DNA from: 2-01-FULL-39-10-A sp964565795
GTDB taxonomy: Bacteria; Patescibacteriota; Microgenomatia; Levybacterales; UBA12049
Length of the DNA: 41,454 nucleotides
Reading direction: 5' to 3'
NCBI GenBank assembly: GCA_964565795.1
Contig: CAZMGC010000006.1
Coordinates: forward strand, 1 to 41,454
How positions within the stretch are numbered: the stretch's first letter is position 1; the number at the start of each line of letters is the position of its first letter. Shown in pieces: positions 1-7,054 of the stretch. Under the pieces are notes generated by a model, which was given only the letters and a program-made list of their open reading frames with translations, had not been told where the DNA came from and did not search any database. The position numbers and the translations under genes are program-made.

Positions 1-1
1 A

Positions 2-853
2 ATGATAAAAGCAATAGTTCTTGATATAGATGGTGTCATAATCGGAAATCTTCCAGGTGTAAATTTTCCATTCCCCAGTAAAAAAGTTTCAGAAGCACTT
101 AAGAAAATTCACGCTAGTGGAATACCAATTAGTTTTTTAACAGGCAAAACTACTTTTGCCGCCTGGAAAAATATTTCAAAACTTGGAATTGATAGTCCTC
201 ATATTGCAGATGGTGGAGCCGTGATATTTAATCCAATCCAAAATAAAATAATTAAAAAAGAAGTATTAGATAAAGAAAAGGTTAAGAAACTAGTTGATAT
301 TTTTAAAGATAAATATTATTTGAATTTATTTACGACAGAAAATTATTACTTAAATAAATCTCAGAAAAATGAATATACAGATGTATATGCAAAATTTATT
401 GGAAAAGAACCTGTGATAGTAGATGATTTTGAAAAATTACTAAATAGTGAGGAAATTTCAAAAATAAATATTTCCTCTTTTGATGCAAAACAAAAAAATG
501 AAATAGACGAATTTTTGAAAAGTAATGAAAATATTATTAATTACTCTTGGTCCAGGGGTCCAAATACAGGAAATGTTGAAACAGCGGTAATAACTTCGAA
601 AAAAGCATCCAAGAAGCACGGCGTTAAATATTTGGCTGAATTTCTTAACGTAGATCTTGATGAGGTGTTAGGAGTTGGAGATACGCTTCACGATTGGGAT
701 TTTATAGAAATTTGTGGATATAAAGGAGTGATGGGAAATGGGACTGAAGAATTAAAAGGAAAACTTGATAAATATGACCAAAGGCATTTTATTGGGGGTC
801 ATATAAATGAAGATGGTATAATTGATATATTCAGAAAATTTAAATTAATATGA
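2..853 (+). CDS. HAD-superfamily phosphatase (Cof/IIB-like)
   Basis: Predicted cytoplasmic HAD-family phosphohydrolase of 283 aa. Motif I is DIDGV with nucleophile Asp8 and acid/base Asp10, motif II is the Thr in SFLTGKT near residue 47, and the Mg-binding motif IV is GDTLHD at 226-231. A large insertion of about 130 residues between motifs II and III matches the C2 cap of the Cof/IIB group (sugar-phosphate or nucleotide phosphatases). The substrate cannot be read from sequence. The ATG lies at the very edge of the window, so a longer N-terminus is formally possible, but motif I sits at the expected distance from this Met. The stop overlaps the next start as ATGA (850-853), so it is co-translated with the mevalonate-type decarboxylase. 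Confidence 0.8.
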   Translation: MIKAIVLDIDGVIIGNLPGVNFPFPSKKVSEALKKIHASGIPISFLTGKTTFAAWKNISKLGIDSPHIADGGAVIFNPIQNKIIKKEVLDKEKVKKLVDIFKDKYYLNLFTTENYYLNKSQKNEYTDVYAKFIGKEPVIVDDFEKLLNSEEISKINISSFDAKQKNEIDEFLKSNENIINYSWSRGPNTGNVETAVITSKKASKKHGVKYLAEFLNVDLDEVLGVGDTLHDWDFIEICGYKGVMGNGTEELKGKLDKYDQRHFIGGHINEDGIIDIFRKFKLI

Positions 854-1809
854 AAGCAACTGCACAAGCACCATCCAATATTGCATTCATAAAATATTGG
901 GGAAGAAAAGATGAGATTTTAAGACTTCCTGAGAATGGAAGTATTTCCATGAATCTTTCAAATCTTATAACTACTACTGAAGTAGAATTTGGAGATTTCG
1001 AAAAAGACTCAATAGAAATAAATGGCGTTGAAGAAAGTCTTGAAAATAATCGCGGAGTAAAGCATTTGGATAGAATTCGCGCATTAGCAAAAATTGACCT
1101 TAAGGCAAGAGTAGTAACTTCCAACAATTTTCCTACAGGGACTGGTCTTTCTTCATCAGCATCAGGTTTTGCAGCGCTAACTTTAGCAGCATCAAAAGCT
1201 GCGGGATTGGATCTTGCAGAGAAAGATTTGTCTATTCTAGCTCGTCAGGGATCAGGATCAGCGTGTCGTTCAATTCCAGATGGATTTGTAGAATGGATTG
1301 ATGGAGATACAAGTGAAACTTCTTATGGAGTTAGCGTATTCTCACCTGATTATTTTGATATTGCGGATGTGATTGCAGTTGTTTCTACTGAAAAAAAATT
1401 CTTAGCAACAAGTGAAGGTCAGAAGTCTGCTAGATCGGGAATATTTTTTGAAAAAAGATTAGAAGGAATTCCCGAGAAAATAAGGAATGTTAAAAAGTTA
1501 ATTGAAGAAAAAAACTTTTCAGATTTTGGAGATATTGTTGAGAGAGAAGCCCTAGAGTTTCATTCTATTTTATTTACCTCTAACCCGCCTTTATTTTATT
1601 GGACACCTGGGACAGTAGCAGTTATGAAATATGTACAAAGTCTAAGACGTGAAGGATTGGAATGTTATTTTACGATTAATACAGGTCAGGATGTTCATGT
1701 AATTTGCAGGAGTGAAGACGGCGAAAAGGTATCTGAAAGATTAAAAGAATTACCAGAGGTTATTAAAACGATTATAAATTATCCGGCAAACGGAGCACAT
1801 TTAGTTTGA
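850..1809 (+). CDS. mvaD: Diphosphomevalonate decarboxylase-like GHMP enzyme
   Basis: GHMP-superfamily protein of 319 aa, the usual length for mevalonate diphosphate decarboxylase. That enzyme uses ATP to turn (di)phosphomevalonate into isopentenyl (di)phosphate for isoprenoid and polyprenyl-lipid synthesis. Family signatures are the N-terminal AxAPSNIAFIKYWGR block, the phosphate-binding loop NFPTGTGLSSSASG (93-106) and GSGSACRS (about 136-143). The segment that carries the catalytic Asp in characterised enzymes (consensus DAGPNV) reads TINTGQDV here, so that Asp is Asn277. The enzyme could therefore be a variant acting on a different phosphorylated mevalonate. It overlaps the upstream HAD gene by 4 nt and the convergent topoisomerase gene by 9 nt. 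No other mevalonate gene is in the window. Confidence 0.85.
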   Translation: MKATAQAPSNIAFIKYWGRKDEILRLPENGSISMNLSNLITTTEVEFGDFEKDSIEINGVEESLENNRGVKHLDRIRALAKIDLKARVVTSNNFPTGTGLSSSASGFAALTLAASKAAGLDLAEKDLSILARQGSGSACRSIPDGFVEWIDGDTSETSYGVSVFSPDYFDIADVIAVVSTEKKFLATSEGQKSARSGIFFEKRLEGIPEKIRNVKKLIEEKNFSDFGDIVEREALEFHSILFTSNPPLFYWTPGTVAVMKYVQSLRREGLECYFTINTGQDVHVICRSEDGEKVSERLKELPEVIKTIINYPANGAHLV

Positions 1810-2844
1810 GGTGTAAGTGAGAAGTGCCATTGTGTTGTTTTCGTGAACTCCGAGTCCATCAATTGTAAAGTATCTTTTTTTCTTAGGTAATTTATCCATA
1901 TTGGAGATTATATATCCTTTTGTATAGCTTTCAATTATTGCAGGGTGTATGTAGTATTTGCGACATGTTGCTGGCCTATTCCTTAAGAAGCTTGAGACCT
2001 CTTTTACTGTTTCTACAATATTTTGTTTGGCAGATTCTTCTTCATCGGATAAGCCTAATTTATTAAAATGAGTCGCAGCAAGAACAGTTCCTCCCCAAGT
2101 TCTGAAATCTTTAGCAGTTATGTCCTGACCAGTAATTGATCTTAAATATTCATTCACATCATATGAGTCGATTGTTTGAATGTCACCCTTTTCATCGAAG
2201 TACTGGAATAAGTCTTGTCCAGGAATATCTTTACAGCGTCTAAGAATTTTTGCAATTTTTTTATTTCTAATACTAACTTTATGATATACACCACTCTTCC
2301 CTTTAAACTGAAAAACTACAGTATCTTTTGAATTAACTTTAGCGTGTCTATTTTTAAGCGTTGTAAGTCCATATGAATTATTTTCTTCTTCATACTCCTC
2401 ATTACCAACTCTAATTAAAGTATTTTCCAAAAGCCATACGACTGTTGCGAGAATTTTTTCTCTAGTAATTTGCGGATGCTCCATATCTTTTTTAACTTTA
2501 TTTCTAATTGTCGGAAGATGTTTTGCAAATTCCATAATATGGGTGAATTTTTCTCCCTGGCTCATTTTTATCCATAAAGGATGATATCTATATTGTTTTC
2601 TACCACGATCATCGTATCCAGTTGCTTGGATATGTCCATTTGCATAAGGAGCAATCCATACATTTTTATAAGCTGGGGGAATAACTAATTTATTAATTCT
2701 ATCAATAGTAGCTTGGTTAGTTATTTTATGTCCTTGTGTGTCGAAATAGACAAATTTTTTCCCAATAATTTTTCTTGTGTATCCAGGCTTTTTATCGTTA
2801 CTGTAGCGAAGATTAACTTGATTTAAAATGTCCTCAGTCGCCAT
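1801..2844 (-). CDS. DNA topoisomerase IB (eukaryote/poxvirus-like)
   Basis: Type IB topoisomerase of 347 aa, which relaxes supercoils through a 3'-phosphotyrosyl intermediate without ATP. The N-terminal part (residues 15-90) contains the typical IPPAYKNVWIAPYANGHIQA segment and YRYHP. The catalytic set is visible: Arg in RVGNEEY, Lys in FKGKSG, Arg in KDFRTWGG and Tyr298 in CRKYYIHPAI. Length agrees with bacterial members. An in-frame GTG exists at 2859, but the ATG at 2844 is preferred because a TATAAT box (2856-2851) occupies the extra codons and ends 6 nt before this ATG. It is transcribed divergently from the LysM gene and converges on mvaD. Confidence 0.9.
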   Translation of the reverse strand: MATEDILNQVNLRYSNDKKPGYTRKIIGKKFVYFDTQGHKITNQATIDRINKLVIPPAYKNVWIAPYANGHIQATGYDDRGRKQYRYHPLWIKMSQGEKFTHIMEFAKHLPTIRNKVKKDMEHPQITREKILATVVWLLENTLIRVGNEEYEEENNSYGLTTLKNRHAKVNSKDTVVFQFKGKSGVYHKVSIRNKKIAKILRRCKDIPGQDLFQYFDEKGDIQTIDSYDVNEYLRSITGQDITAKDFRTWGGTVLAATHFNKLGLSDEEESAKQNIVETVKEVSSFLRNRPATCRKYYIHPAIIESYTKGYIISNMDKLPKKKRYFTIDGLGVHENNTMALLTYTSN

Positions 2845-2850
2845 AATCCG

Positions 2851-2877
2851 ATTATACACAATTTATTGTAGTGTCAA
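2851..2877 (-). promoter_or_regulatory. Promoter of topoisomerase IB, leaderless
   Basis: On the minus strand TTGACA (2877-2872) is followed after 15 nt by TATAAT (2856-2851), and the ATG begins 6 nt later at 2844. The spacing puts the transcription start at the A of the ATG. The 15-nt spacer is short, so the -35 assignment is weaker than the -10. Confidence 0.6.
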
Positions 2878-2883
2878 TATGTT

Positions 2884-2892
2884 TGCTATAAT
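2884..2892 (+). promoter_or_regulatory. Extended -10 promoter of the LysM gene, leaderless
   Basis: TGC directly precedes TATAAT (2887-2892), giving an extended -10 element, and the ATG at 2899 follows after 6 nt. No good -35 hexamer is seen at 17 nt. The same TTTGCTATAAT string recurs before the next gene at 3732. Confidence 0.6.
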
Positions 2893-2898
2893 CTGATT

Positions 2899-3717
2899 AT
2901 GCTTAAATCAAAGAATAAAATATATGAAAGAAGAGCCAAGATTTTTCTCGCTGTTTCTTTATCTTTAATAATTTTTTTTGTTGGATTTTTAATATGGATT
3001 TTCAATTATCGTGAAAGCGCTCCTCAGCTTTTTCCACTAAATGACAATCAGGCAATGTACACTATAAAAAAAGATGGAGATTTTTATTCAGTGTTTTATA
3101 AGACTTTGTCTGATAAAAATAAATTTGAGACCTGTCCCGCAAACACAATTATTGATTTTATAAATAAAAATTGCACGACAGAAATAAATGGCGAGATTGG
3201 AGTAAGCATTGGTAAGAGTTTAGTTGATCTTGAAAGATTTATTGGCAAAAATATTAGATTATCTGGAAACTTTGAGTTTTCAGATAAGCAGTGCGTTTTG
3301 AAAAAGTGTATTTTATTTAGTCCGACACAAAGTAGTAGATTAACTTTAAATATAAATAAAATTTCTGAGATTTCATATGTTGATCAAAAACCTAGAGACA
3401 AAATAATAAGCTACGTGACTGTAGAGGGGGATACGGTTGATTCGGTCGCGCAAAAGTTTTCAATTTCTTCTCAAACAATAAAATGGGAAAACCATCTGGG
3501 ATCAAATAAAGTTGAAGTTGGAAAAGCGTTAAATATACTTCCTGTATCTGGAGTGTCACATGTTGTAGTTTATGGAGATTCAGTCGAATCCTTAGCTAAA
3601 AAATATAAAACATCCAAACAAAAAATAATTGATTTTCCCTATAACAATTTTTCCGATCCAGTTACATTTAAATTAGTCCCTGGATCAATTCTTATCATCC
3701 CCGATGGGGAAAAGTAA
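2899..3717 (+). CDS. Membrane-anchored LysM-repeat protein
   Basis: Protein of 272 aa with a cytoplasmic basic start, one transmembrane anchor at about residues 15-35, and an extracytoplasmic region. The middle part (about 45-165) is not recognised and contains Cys in TCPAN, NCTT and QCVLKKC contexts. The C-terminus holds two LysM-type repeats, about 173-217 (VTVEGDTVDSVAQKF...) and 219-268 (VVVYGDSVESLAKKY...). LysM modules bind N-acetylglucosamine polymers such as peptidoglycan, so a wall-tethering role is likely. No peptidase domain is present. It has its own promoter just upstream and is followed 21 nt later by the S51 peptidase gene, which has a separate promoter. Confidence 0.8.
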   Translation: MLKSKNKIYERRAKIFLAVSLSLIIFFVGFLIWIFNYRESAPQLFPLNDNQAMYTIKKDGDFYSVFYKTLSDKNKFETCPANTIIDFINKNCTTEINGEIGVSIGKSLVDLERFIGKNIRLSGNFEFSDKQCVLKKCILFSPTQSSRLTLNINKISEISYVDQKPRDKIISYVTVEGDTVDSVAQKFSISSQTIKWENHLGSNKVEVGKALNILPVSGVSHVVVYGDSVESLAKKYKTSKQKIIDFPYNNFSDPVTFKLVPGSILIIPDGEK

Positions 3718-3723
3718 TATTTT

Positions 3724-3732
3724 TGCTATAAT
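3724..3732 (+). promoter_or_regulatory. Extended -10 promoter of the S51 peptidase gene, leaderless
   Basis: TGC plus TATAAT (3727-3732) forms an extended -10; the ATG at 3739 starts exactly 6 nt downstream. No clear -35 is present. Confidence 0.6.
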
Positions 3733-3738
3733 TGCATC

Positions 3739-4356
3739 ATGAATTTGTATTTAACTTCTTCGGTTCAGAAAGTCGCTCATGCTCTCGCTAAAAAAATTAA
3801 CAAAAAAGGTGCTAAGTTAGTTTTTATAACTACTGCTGCAGAGGTGGAAGAAGGGGACCTTAAATGGAAAGATGATGATAGAGCTTCGCTTGTCGCTGCA
3901 GGATTTGAAGTTACTGATTACACAATTACCGGACAAAACAAAGAGGAAATAAAAAACTTCTTAAAAGATTTTGACATAATTTATTTTTCAGGAGGAAATA
4001 CTTTTTATCTTCTTGAAAAAATTCAACAATCTGATTGTCGCGATGTAATAATAGACTACGTAAAAAATGGGAAAATATATATTGGCTCTAGTGCTGGGTC
4101 TGTAATAGCTGGTCCTAATATTGAGCCGGTCAGAGATTTAGATAATATTTCCAAGGCTCCAAATGTAATTGATTATGCAGGATTTGGGCTTGTTGATTTC
4201 GTTGTTTTTCCACATTGGGGTCACGAGCTTTTTAAAGAAAAATATTTAAAACACAGAGTAATTCATACATATAACGAAGACAATAAAATTATTCTTTTAA
4301 CTAACAACCAATATATTGAAGTAAAAGACGACTGGTACAAAATATTTGAAGTTTGA
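3739..4356 (+). CDS. Peptidase S51 / type 1 glutamine amidotransferase-like protein
   Basis: Cytoplasmic alpha/beta protein of 205 aa in the peptidase S51 (dipeptidase E-like) family. The nucleophile elbow IGSSAGS places the catalytic Ser at 118, the FSGGNTF loop is at 83-89, and the FPHWGH segment supplies His159. Known S51 enzymes are dipeptidase E and cyanophycinase; length is closer to the small PepE-like group. The substrate is unknown. The stop TGA overlaps the next ATG (TGATG at 4354-4358), linking it to two alpha/beta hydrolase genes. A second family member lies at 14092-14847. Confidence 0.82.
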   Translation: MNLYLTSSVQKVAHALAKKINKKGAKLVFITTAAEVEEGDLKWKDDDRASLVAAGFEVTDYTITGQNKEEIKNFLKDFDIIYFSGGNTFYLLEKIQQSDCRDVIIDYVKNGKIYIGSSAGSVIAGPNIEPVRDLDNISKAPNVIDYAGFGLVDFVVFPHWGHELFKEKYLKHRVIHTYNEDNKIILLTNNQYIEVKDDWYKIFEV

Positions 4357-4919
4357 TGGTAAAAAATGCACTAATACTTCATGGAAAAGAAGGAACTTCA
4401 AAAAGTAATTGGTTTCCCTGGCTAAAGAAAGAATTACAAAAGATTGGTTATAAAGTTTGGGTACCAGATCTTCCTGGTTCTGGAAAACCTGATGCAAAAA
4501 AAAATACAGAAATTCTTCTTGGGGGAGATTTTGATTTTTCCAAAGACACTATAATAGTAGGGCATTCTGCAGGTGCAGTTCAGATATTTCATTTATTAAG
4601 TAATTTACCAAAAGGAATAAAAATAAAAGCTGCATATTTGGTGGGATCTTTCATGAATGATTTGGGATGGGAAGACTTAAAAGGTCTTTTTACTAAGCCC
4701 TACGATTTTGATTTAATAAAGCAAAAAGCTGAAAAATTTATTTTAATTCATTCTGATAATGACCCATATTGTCCACTCCAGCATGCAGAATTTTTGAGTA
4801 AGCAGTTAAATGGAGAATTGATTATAATACCAGGTGAAAAGCATTTTAGTATTCCGACGGGCGGAAAAAAGTTTGATAAATTTCCAGAGTTGCTGGAAAA
4901 AATTAAAAAAGATGAATAA
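4356..4919 (+). CDS. RBBP9/YdeN-family serine hydrolase (copy 1)
   Basis: Small alpha/beta hydrolase of 187 aa without signal peptide. The N-terminal LILHGKEGTSKSNWFPWL block and the nucleophile elbow GHSAGA (Ser71) are typical of the RBBP9/YdeN family, with Asp136 (DNDPYCP) and His163 (KHFS) completing a triad. Physiological substrates in this family are poorly known. The ATG at 4356 is preferred over the in-frame TTG at 4353 because it overlaps the upstream stop as TGATG. It overlaps the downstream paralogue by 8 nt. Confidence 0.83.
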   Translation: MVKNALILHGKEGTSKSNWFPWLKKELQKIGYKVWVPDLPGSGKPDAKKNTEILLGGDFDFSKDTIIVGHSAGAVQIFHLLSNLPKGIKIKAAYLVGSFMNDLGWEDLKGLFTKPYDFDLIKQKAEKFILIHSDNDPYCPLQHAEFLSKQLNGELIIIPGEKHFSIPTGGKKFDKFPELLEKIKKDE

Positions 4920-5463
4920 TTTAAAAGCAATTTTTATTCCGGGAAATGGCGGAGGGAGTCCAAAGGATGGATGGTTCTCATATTTAAAAAAAGAACTCGA
5001 ATCAATTGGGGTCGGGGTAATTGATGAAGAATTTCCCGATAGCGATTTAGCTCCTGAAAGTTCCTGGATACCATTTCTTCATAAATTAAACGCAGACGAA
5101 AATACTATTTTAGTAGGATATTCTTCTGGCGCAATTGCTGCGATGAGATTCGCTGAAAAAAATAAAATTTTCGGGAGTGCATTAGTTGCCACTTATCACA
5201 CTGATTTAAATAATCCTTGGGAAACAAAAGCTGGATATTTCAATAGGCCTTGGGATTGGGATGCTATAAAGAAAAATCAAAAATTTATTTTGCAATTTGG
5301 TTCAGTGGATGATCCATTTGTTCCAGTTGAAGAGGCTAGGTTTGTTCACGAAAAATTGGGAAGTGAATATAAAGAATTTACTGACCATGAGCATTTTGGT
5401 GCAACCCGTCCTTTGCTTGAGTTTCCAGAACTTGCCTTTGCTTTAAAAGAGAAAATAAAGTGA
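4912..5463 (+). CDS. RBBP9/YdeN-family serine hydrolase (copy 2)
   Basis: Paralogue of the preceding gene, 183 aa. It shares the opening FIPGNGGGSPKDGWFSYL (copy 1: LILHGKEGTSKSNWFPWL) and a triad of Ser71 (GYSSGA), Asp134 (DDPFVP) and His161 (EHFG). The triad spacing is almost identical in the two copies. The frame is open further upstream to 4834, but that would overlap copy 1 by 86 nt with non-family sequence, so the ATG at 4912 is chosen; it overlaps copy 1 by 8 nt. The arrangement suggests an old tandem duplication followed by strong divergence. The TGA stop abuts the -10 box of the next gene. Confidence 0.83.
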   Translation: MNNLKAIFIPGNGGGSPKDGWFSYLKKELESIGVGVIDEEFPDSDLAPESSWIPFLHKLNADENTILVGYSSGAIAAMRFAEKNKIFGSALVATYHTDLNNPWETKAGYFNRPWDWDAIKKNQKFILQFGSVDDPFVPVEEARFVHEKLGSEYKEFTDHEHFGATRPLLEFPELAFALKEKIK

Positions 5464-5469
5464 TATAAT
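5461..5469 (+). promoter_or_regulatory. Extended -10 promoter of HAD gene, leaderless
   Basis: TGA plus TATAAT (5464-5469) reads as an extended -10; the TGA is also the stop codon of the upstream hydrolase. The ATG at 5478 follows after 8 nt. Confidence 0.55.
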
Positions 5470-5477
5470 CCGCATTA

Positions 5478-6344
5478 ATGGTAGAGCAGATAATAGCTAT
5501 CGTATTTGATTTTGATGAAACTTTGGGCCCCGATACAATCTCGCTTTTTTTAGAAAAACAAAAAATAAAAGCCTCTGAGTTCTGGAAGGAAATAAACCAA
5601 ATGGTAGAAGATGGATGGGATCCGCCTCTAGCATATATGCATAAAATTCTTAATATGTCGTATGACGGGAAAATTGATATTTCCCAAAAGGTTTTGAGAG
5701 ACTGTGGAAAATCATTAAAACTTTTTCCTGGACTTCCAAATGCAATTAACGAATTAAAAGAATATGTTTTAAAGAACCCAAAATTAAAAGAAGCAAGAAT
5801 AAGTCTTGAGTTTTACATAATCAGTGGTGGATTTGAAGAATTAATAAAGGGAACTAAAATTGCTGGATTTATGGATGGAATTTTCGGCTGTAATTTTGCT
5901 TATGATAAAAAAGGAAATCCAATTGGAATTAAAACTGCGATAAGTTTTACTGAAAAAACCAGATATCTTCACGGAATAAGAAAAGGAGTAAGCGTTAACG
6001 ATTTACGAAAAAACCCTTACAGAATTAATGATGCCATAAAAACAGATTCGCAAAGAATTCCTCTTTCAAGAATGATTTATATTGGAGATGGGCCTAGCGA
6101 TATTCCATGTCTTTCCGCGGTTACTTCAAATGGTGGCACCGGGATTGGGGTTTCGGCTCCATTTGGAAATTTTGAAAAAGGATATGAGCTAGCTCGTGGA
6201 AAAAGAATAACGGTGGGACCTTATACAGCTAATTATAAAAAAGGAAGTGACATGAGAAAGGTTCTTGAGGAAACAATTCTTAGGATCGGTCTCCAAATTG
6301 ATTTTGATAATAAAAGAAATGTGGTAAAAGCGCCAGGACACTGA
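5478..6344 (+). CDS. HAD-family phosphatase (phosphoserine phosphatase-like fold)
   Basis: Cytoplasmic HAD phosphohydrolase of 288 aa. Motif I is DFDET (nucleophile Asp11, Asp13), motif II is the Ser in YIISGG (Ser116), and motif IV is IGDGPSDIP (Asp204, Asp208). The small cap domain lies between motif I and II, as in the PSP/PF12710 group. An uncommon stretch of about 40 residues (152-195) sits between the Lys region and motif IV. Substrate is unknown. A promoter overlaps the preceding stop, and the RmlC-like gene follows 12 nt downstream with its own -10 box. Confidence 0.8.
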   Translation: MVEQIIAIVFDFDETLGPDTISLFLEKQKIKASEFWKEINQMVEDGWDPPLAYMHKILNMSYDGKIDISQKVLRDCGKSLKLFPGLPNAINELKEYVLKNPKLKEARISLEFYIISGGFEELIKGTKIAGFMDGIFGCNFAYDKKGNPIGIKTAISFTEKTRYLHGIRKGVSVNDLRKNPYRINDAIKTDSQRIPLSRMIYIGDGPSDIPCLSAVTSNGGTGIGVSAPFGNFEKGYELARGKRITVGPYTANYKKGSDMRKVLEETILRIGLQIDFDNKRNVVKAPGH

Positions 6345-6350
6345 TATTAT
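6342..6350 (+). promoter_or_regulatory. Extended -10 promoter of rmlC-like gene, leaderless
   Basis: TGA plus TATTAT (6345-6350), with the TGA again being the stop codon of the upstream gene. The ATG at 6357 follows after exactly 6 nt. Confidence 0.5.
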
Positions 6351-6356
6351 TAAGAA

Positions 6357-7004
6357 ATGGAAGACACAATTACAAAAACTTCAATTGAAGGATTAGTTCT
6401 AATTAAAAGACCAACCATAGAAGACGAAAGAGGATTTTTTAGAGAACCCGCAAGAATTAAAGCTATAGAAGAATTGACTGGAATAGAATTTAACGTTAAG
6501 CAGATGAATCACGCAAGATCCAGTAAAAATACGCTTCGAGGGATTCATGTAGCACCTTGGAATAAATTAATTTATGTAACTCGAGGAAAAGTTCAGGCTG
6601 TTTTAGTGGATTTACGTGAAGGGTCCCAGACCTATAAAAAGTTTGAGTCACTAATAATTGGGGATGAGAATAAATCTAGTATTTTTATTCCAAAGGGGAT
6701 TGGTAATTCATATTTGGTTTTAAGTGAAGATGCTGATTATATTTATTTCTACCCAATCCAGCCTTTCCTTATCCTTCCGCANNNNNNNNNNGAAAATAAA
6801 ACTAGTATTTTTATTCCAAAAGGGATCGGTAATTCATATTTAGTTTTGAATGATGACGCTGATTATGTTTATTTAACTGATGAGGAATGGGCTCCAAATA
6901 GAGAGTATGGTGTCGCCTGGAATGATCCATCATTAAATATTCCTTGGCAACTTGATGGTGAGCCGAATCTTTCAGATAAAGACAAGAATAATCCTTACCT
7001 TTAA
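6357..7004 (+). CDS. dTDP-4-dehydrorhamnose 3,5-epimerase-like protein, interrupted by an assembly gap
   Basis: Cupin-fold RmlC-like protein. Family marks are DERGFFRE (23-30), LRGIHVAPW with candidate catalytic His64, the VDLREGS strand, and the C-terminal EYGVAWNDPSLNIPW block. RmlC acts on dTDP-4-keto-6-deoxyglucose in rhamnose synthesis. As assembled it has 215 codons with four unknown residues from a run of 10 Ns, and residues 104-130 are repeated at 146-172. Removing the duplicated 42 codons gives about 173 aa, near the family norm. The repeat is most likely a scaffolding artefact joining two strain variants. No rmlA, rmlB or rmlD is in the window, so a different sugar nucleotide is possible. 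Confidence 0.75.
   Translation: MEDTITKTSIEGLVLIKRPTIEDERGFFREPARIKAIEELTGIEFNVKQMNHARSSKNTLRGIHVAPWNKLIYVTRGKVQAVLVDLREGSQTYKKFESLIIGDENKSSIFIPKGIGNSYLVLSEDADYIYFYPIQPFLILPXXXXENKTSIFIPKGIGNSYLVLNDDADYVYLTDEEWAPNREYGVAWNDPSLNIPWQLDGEPNLSDKDKNNPYL
6666..6748 (+). repeat. Left copy of gap-flanking duplicated segment
   Basis: This 83-nt part of the rmlC-like gene matches 6792-6874 with 10 differences, six of them synonymous. After it, 6749-6781 encodes residues unrelated to the family and runs into the Ns, as expected of a poor contig end. Confidence 0.8.
6782..6791. other. Assembly gap (10 Ns)
   Basis: Ten unknown bases inside the rmlC-like gene. The right side begins exactly with the duplicated segment, pointing to an unresolved overlap of two contigs and not to real missing sequence. 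Confidence 0.95.
6792..6874 (+). repeat. Right copy of gap-flanking duplicated segment
   Basis: Counterpart of 6666-6748 at about 88% identity by direct comparison. This copy continues correctly into the conserved C-terminus of the epimerase family. Confidence 0.8.
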
Positions 7005-7054
7005 TGAGTTATCTATTGACTATTTTTAGCAATAAGTGATCTACTTATATAGTA

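Noticed and set aside
4834..4911. 26-residue N-terminal extension of the second RBBP9-like hydrolase
   Set aside because: It overlaps the upstream gene out of frame and does not resemble the family start, whereas Met at 4912 aligns with copy 1.
6749..6781. Novel C-terminal segment of the RmlC-like protein
   Set aside because: It is a contig-end tail before the Ns; the right-hand copy continues into the conserved family sequence instead.
7016..7054. TTGACT-led promoter for the Nramp-like gene
   Set aside because: The -35 candidate at 7016 has no acceptable -10 at 16-18 nt; TATATA at 7046 is too close to the ATG, so no call was made.
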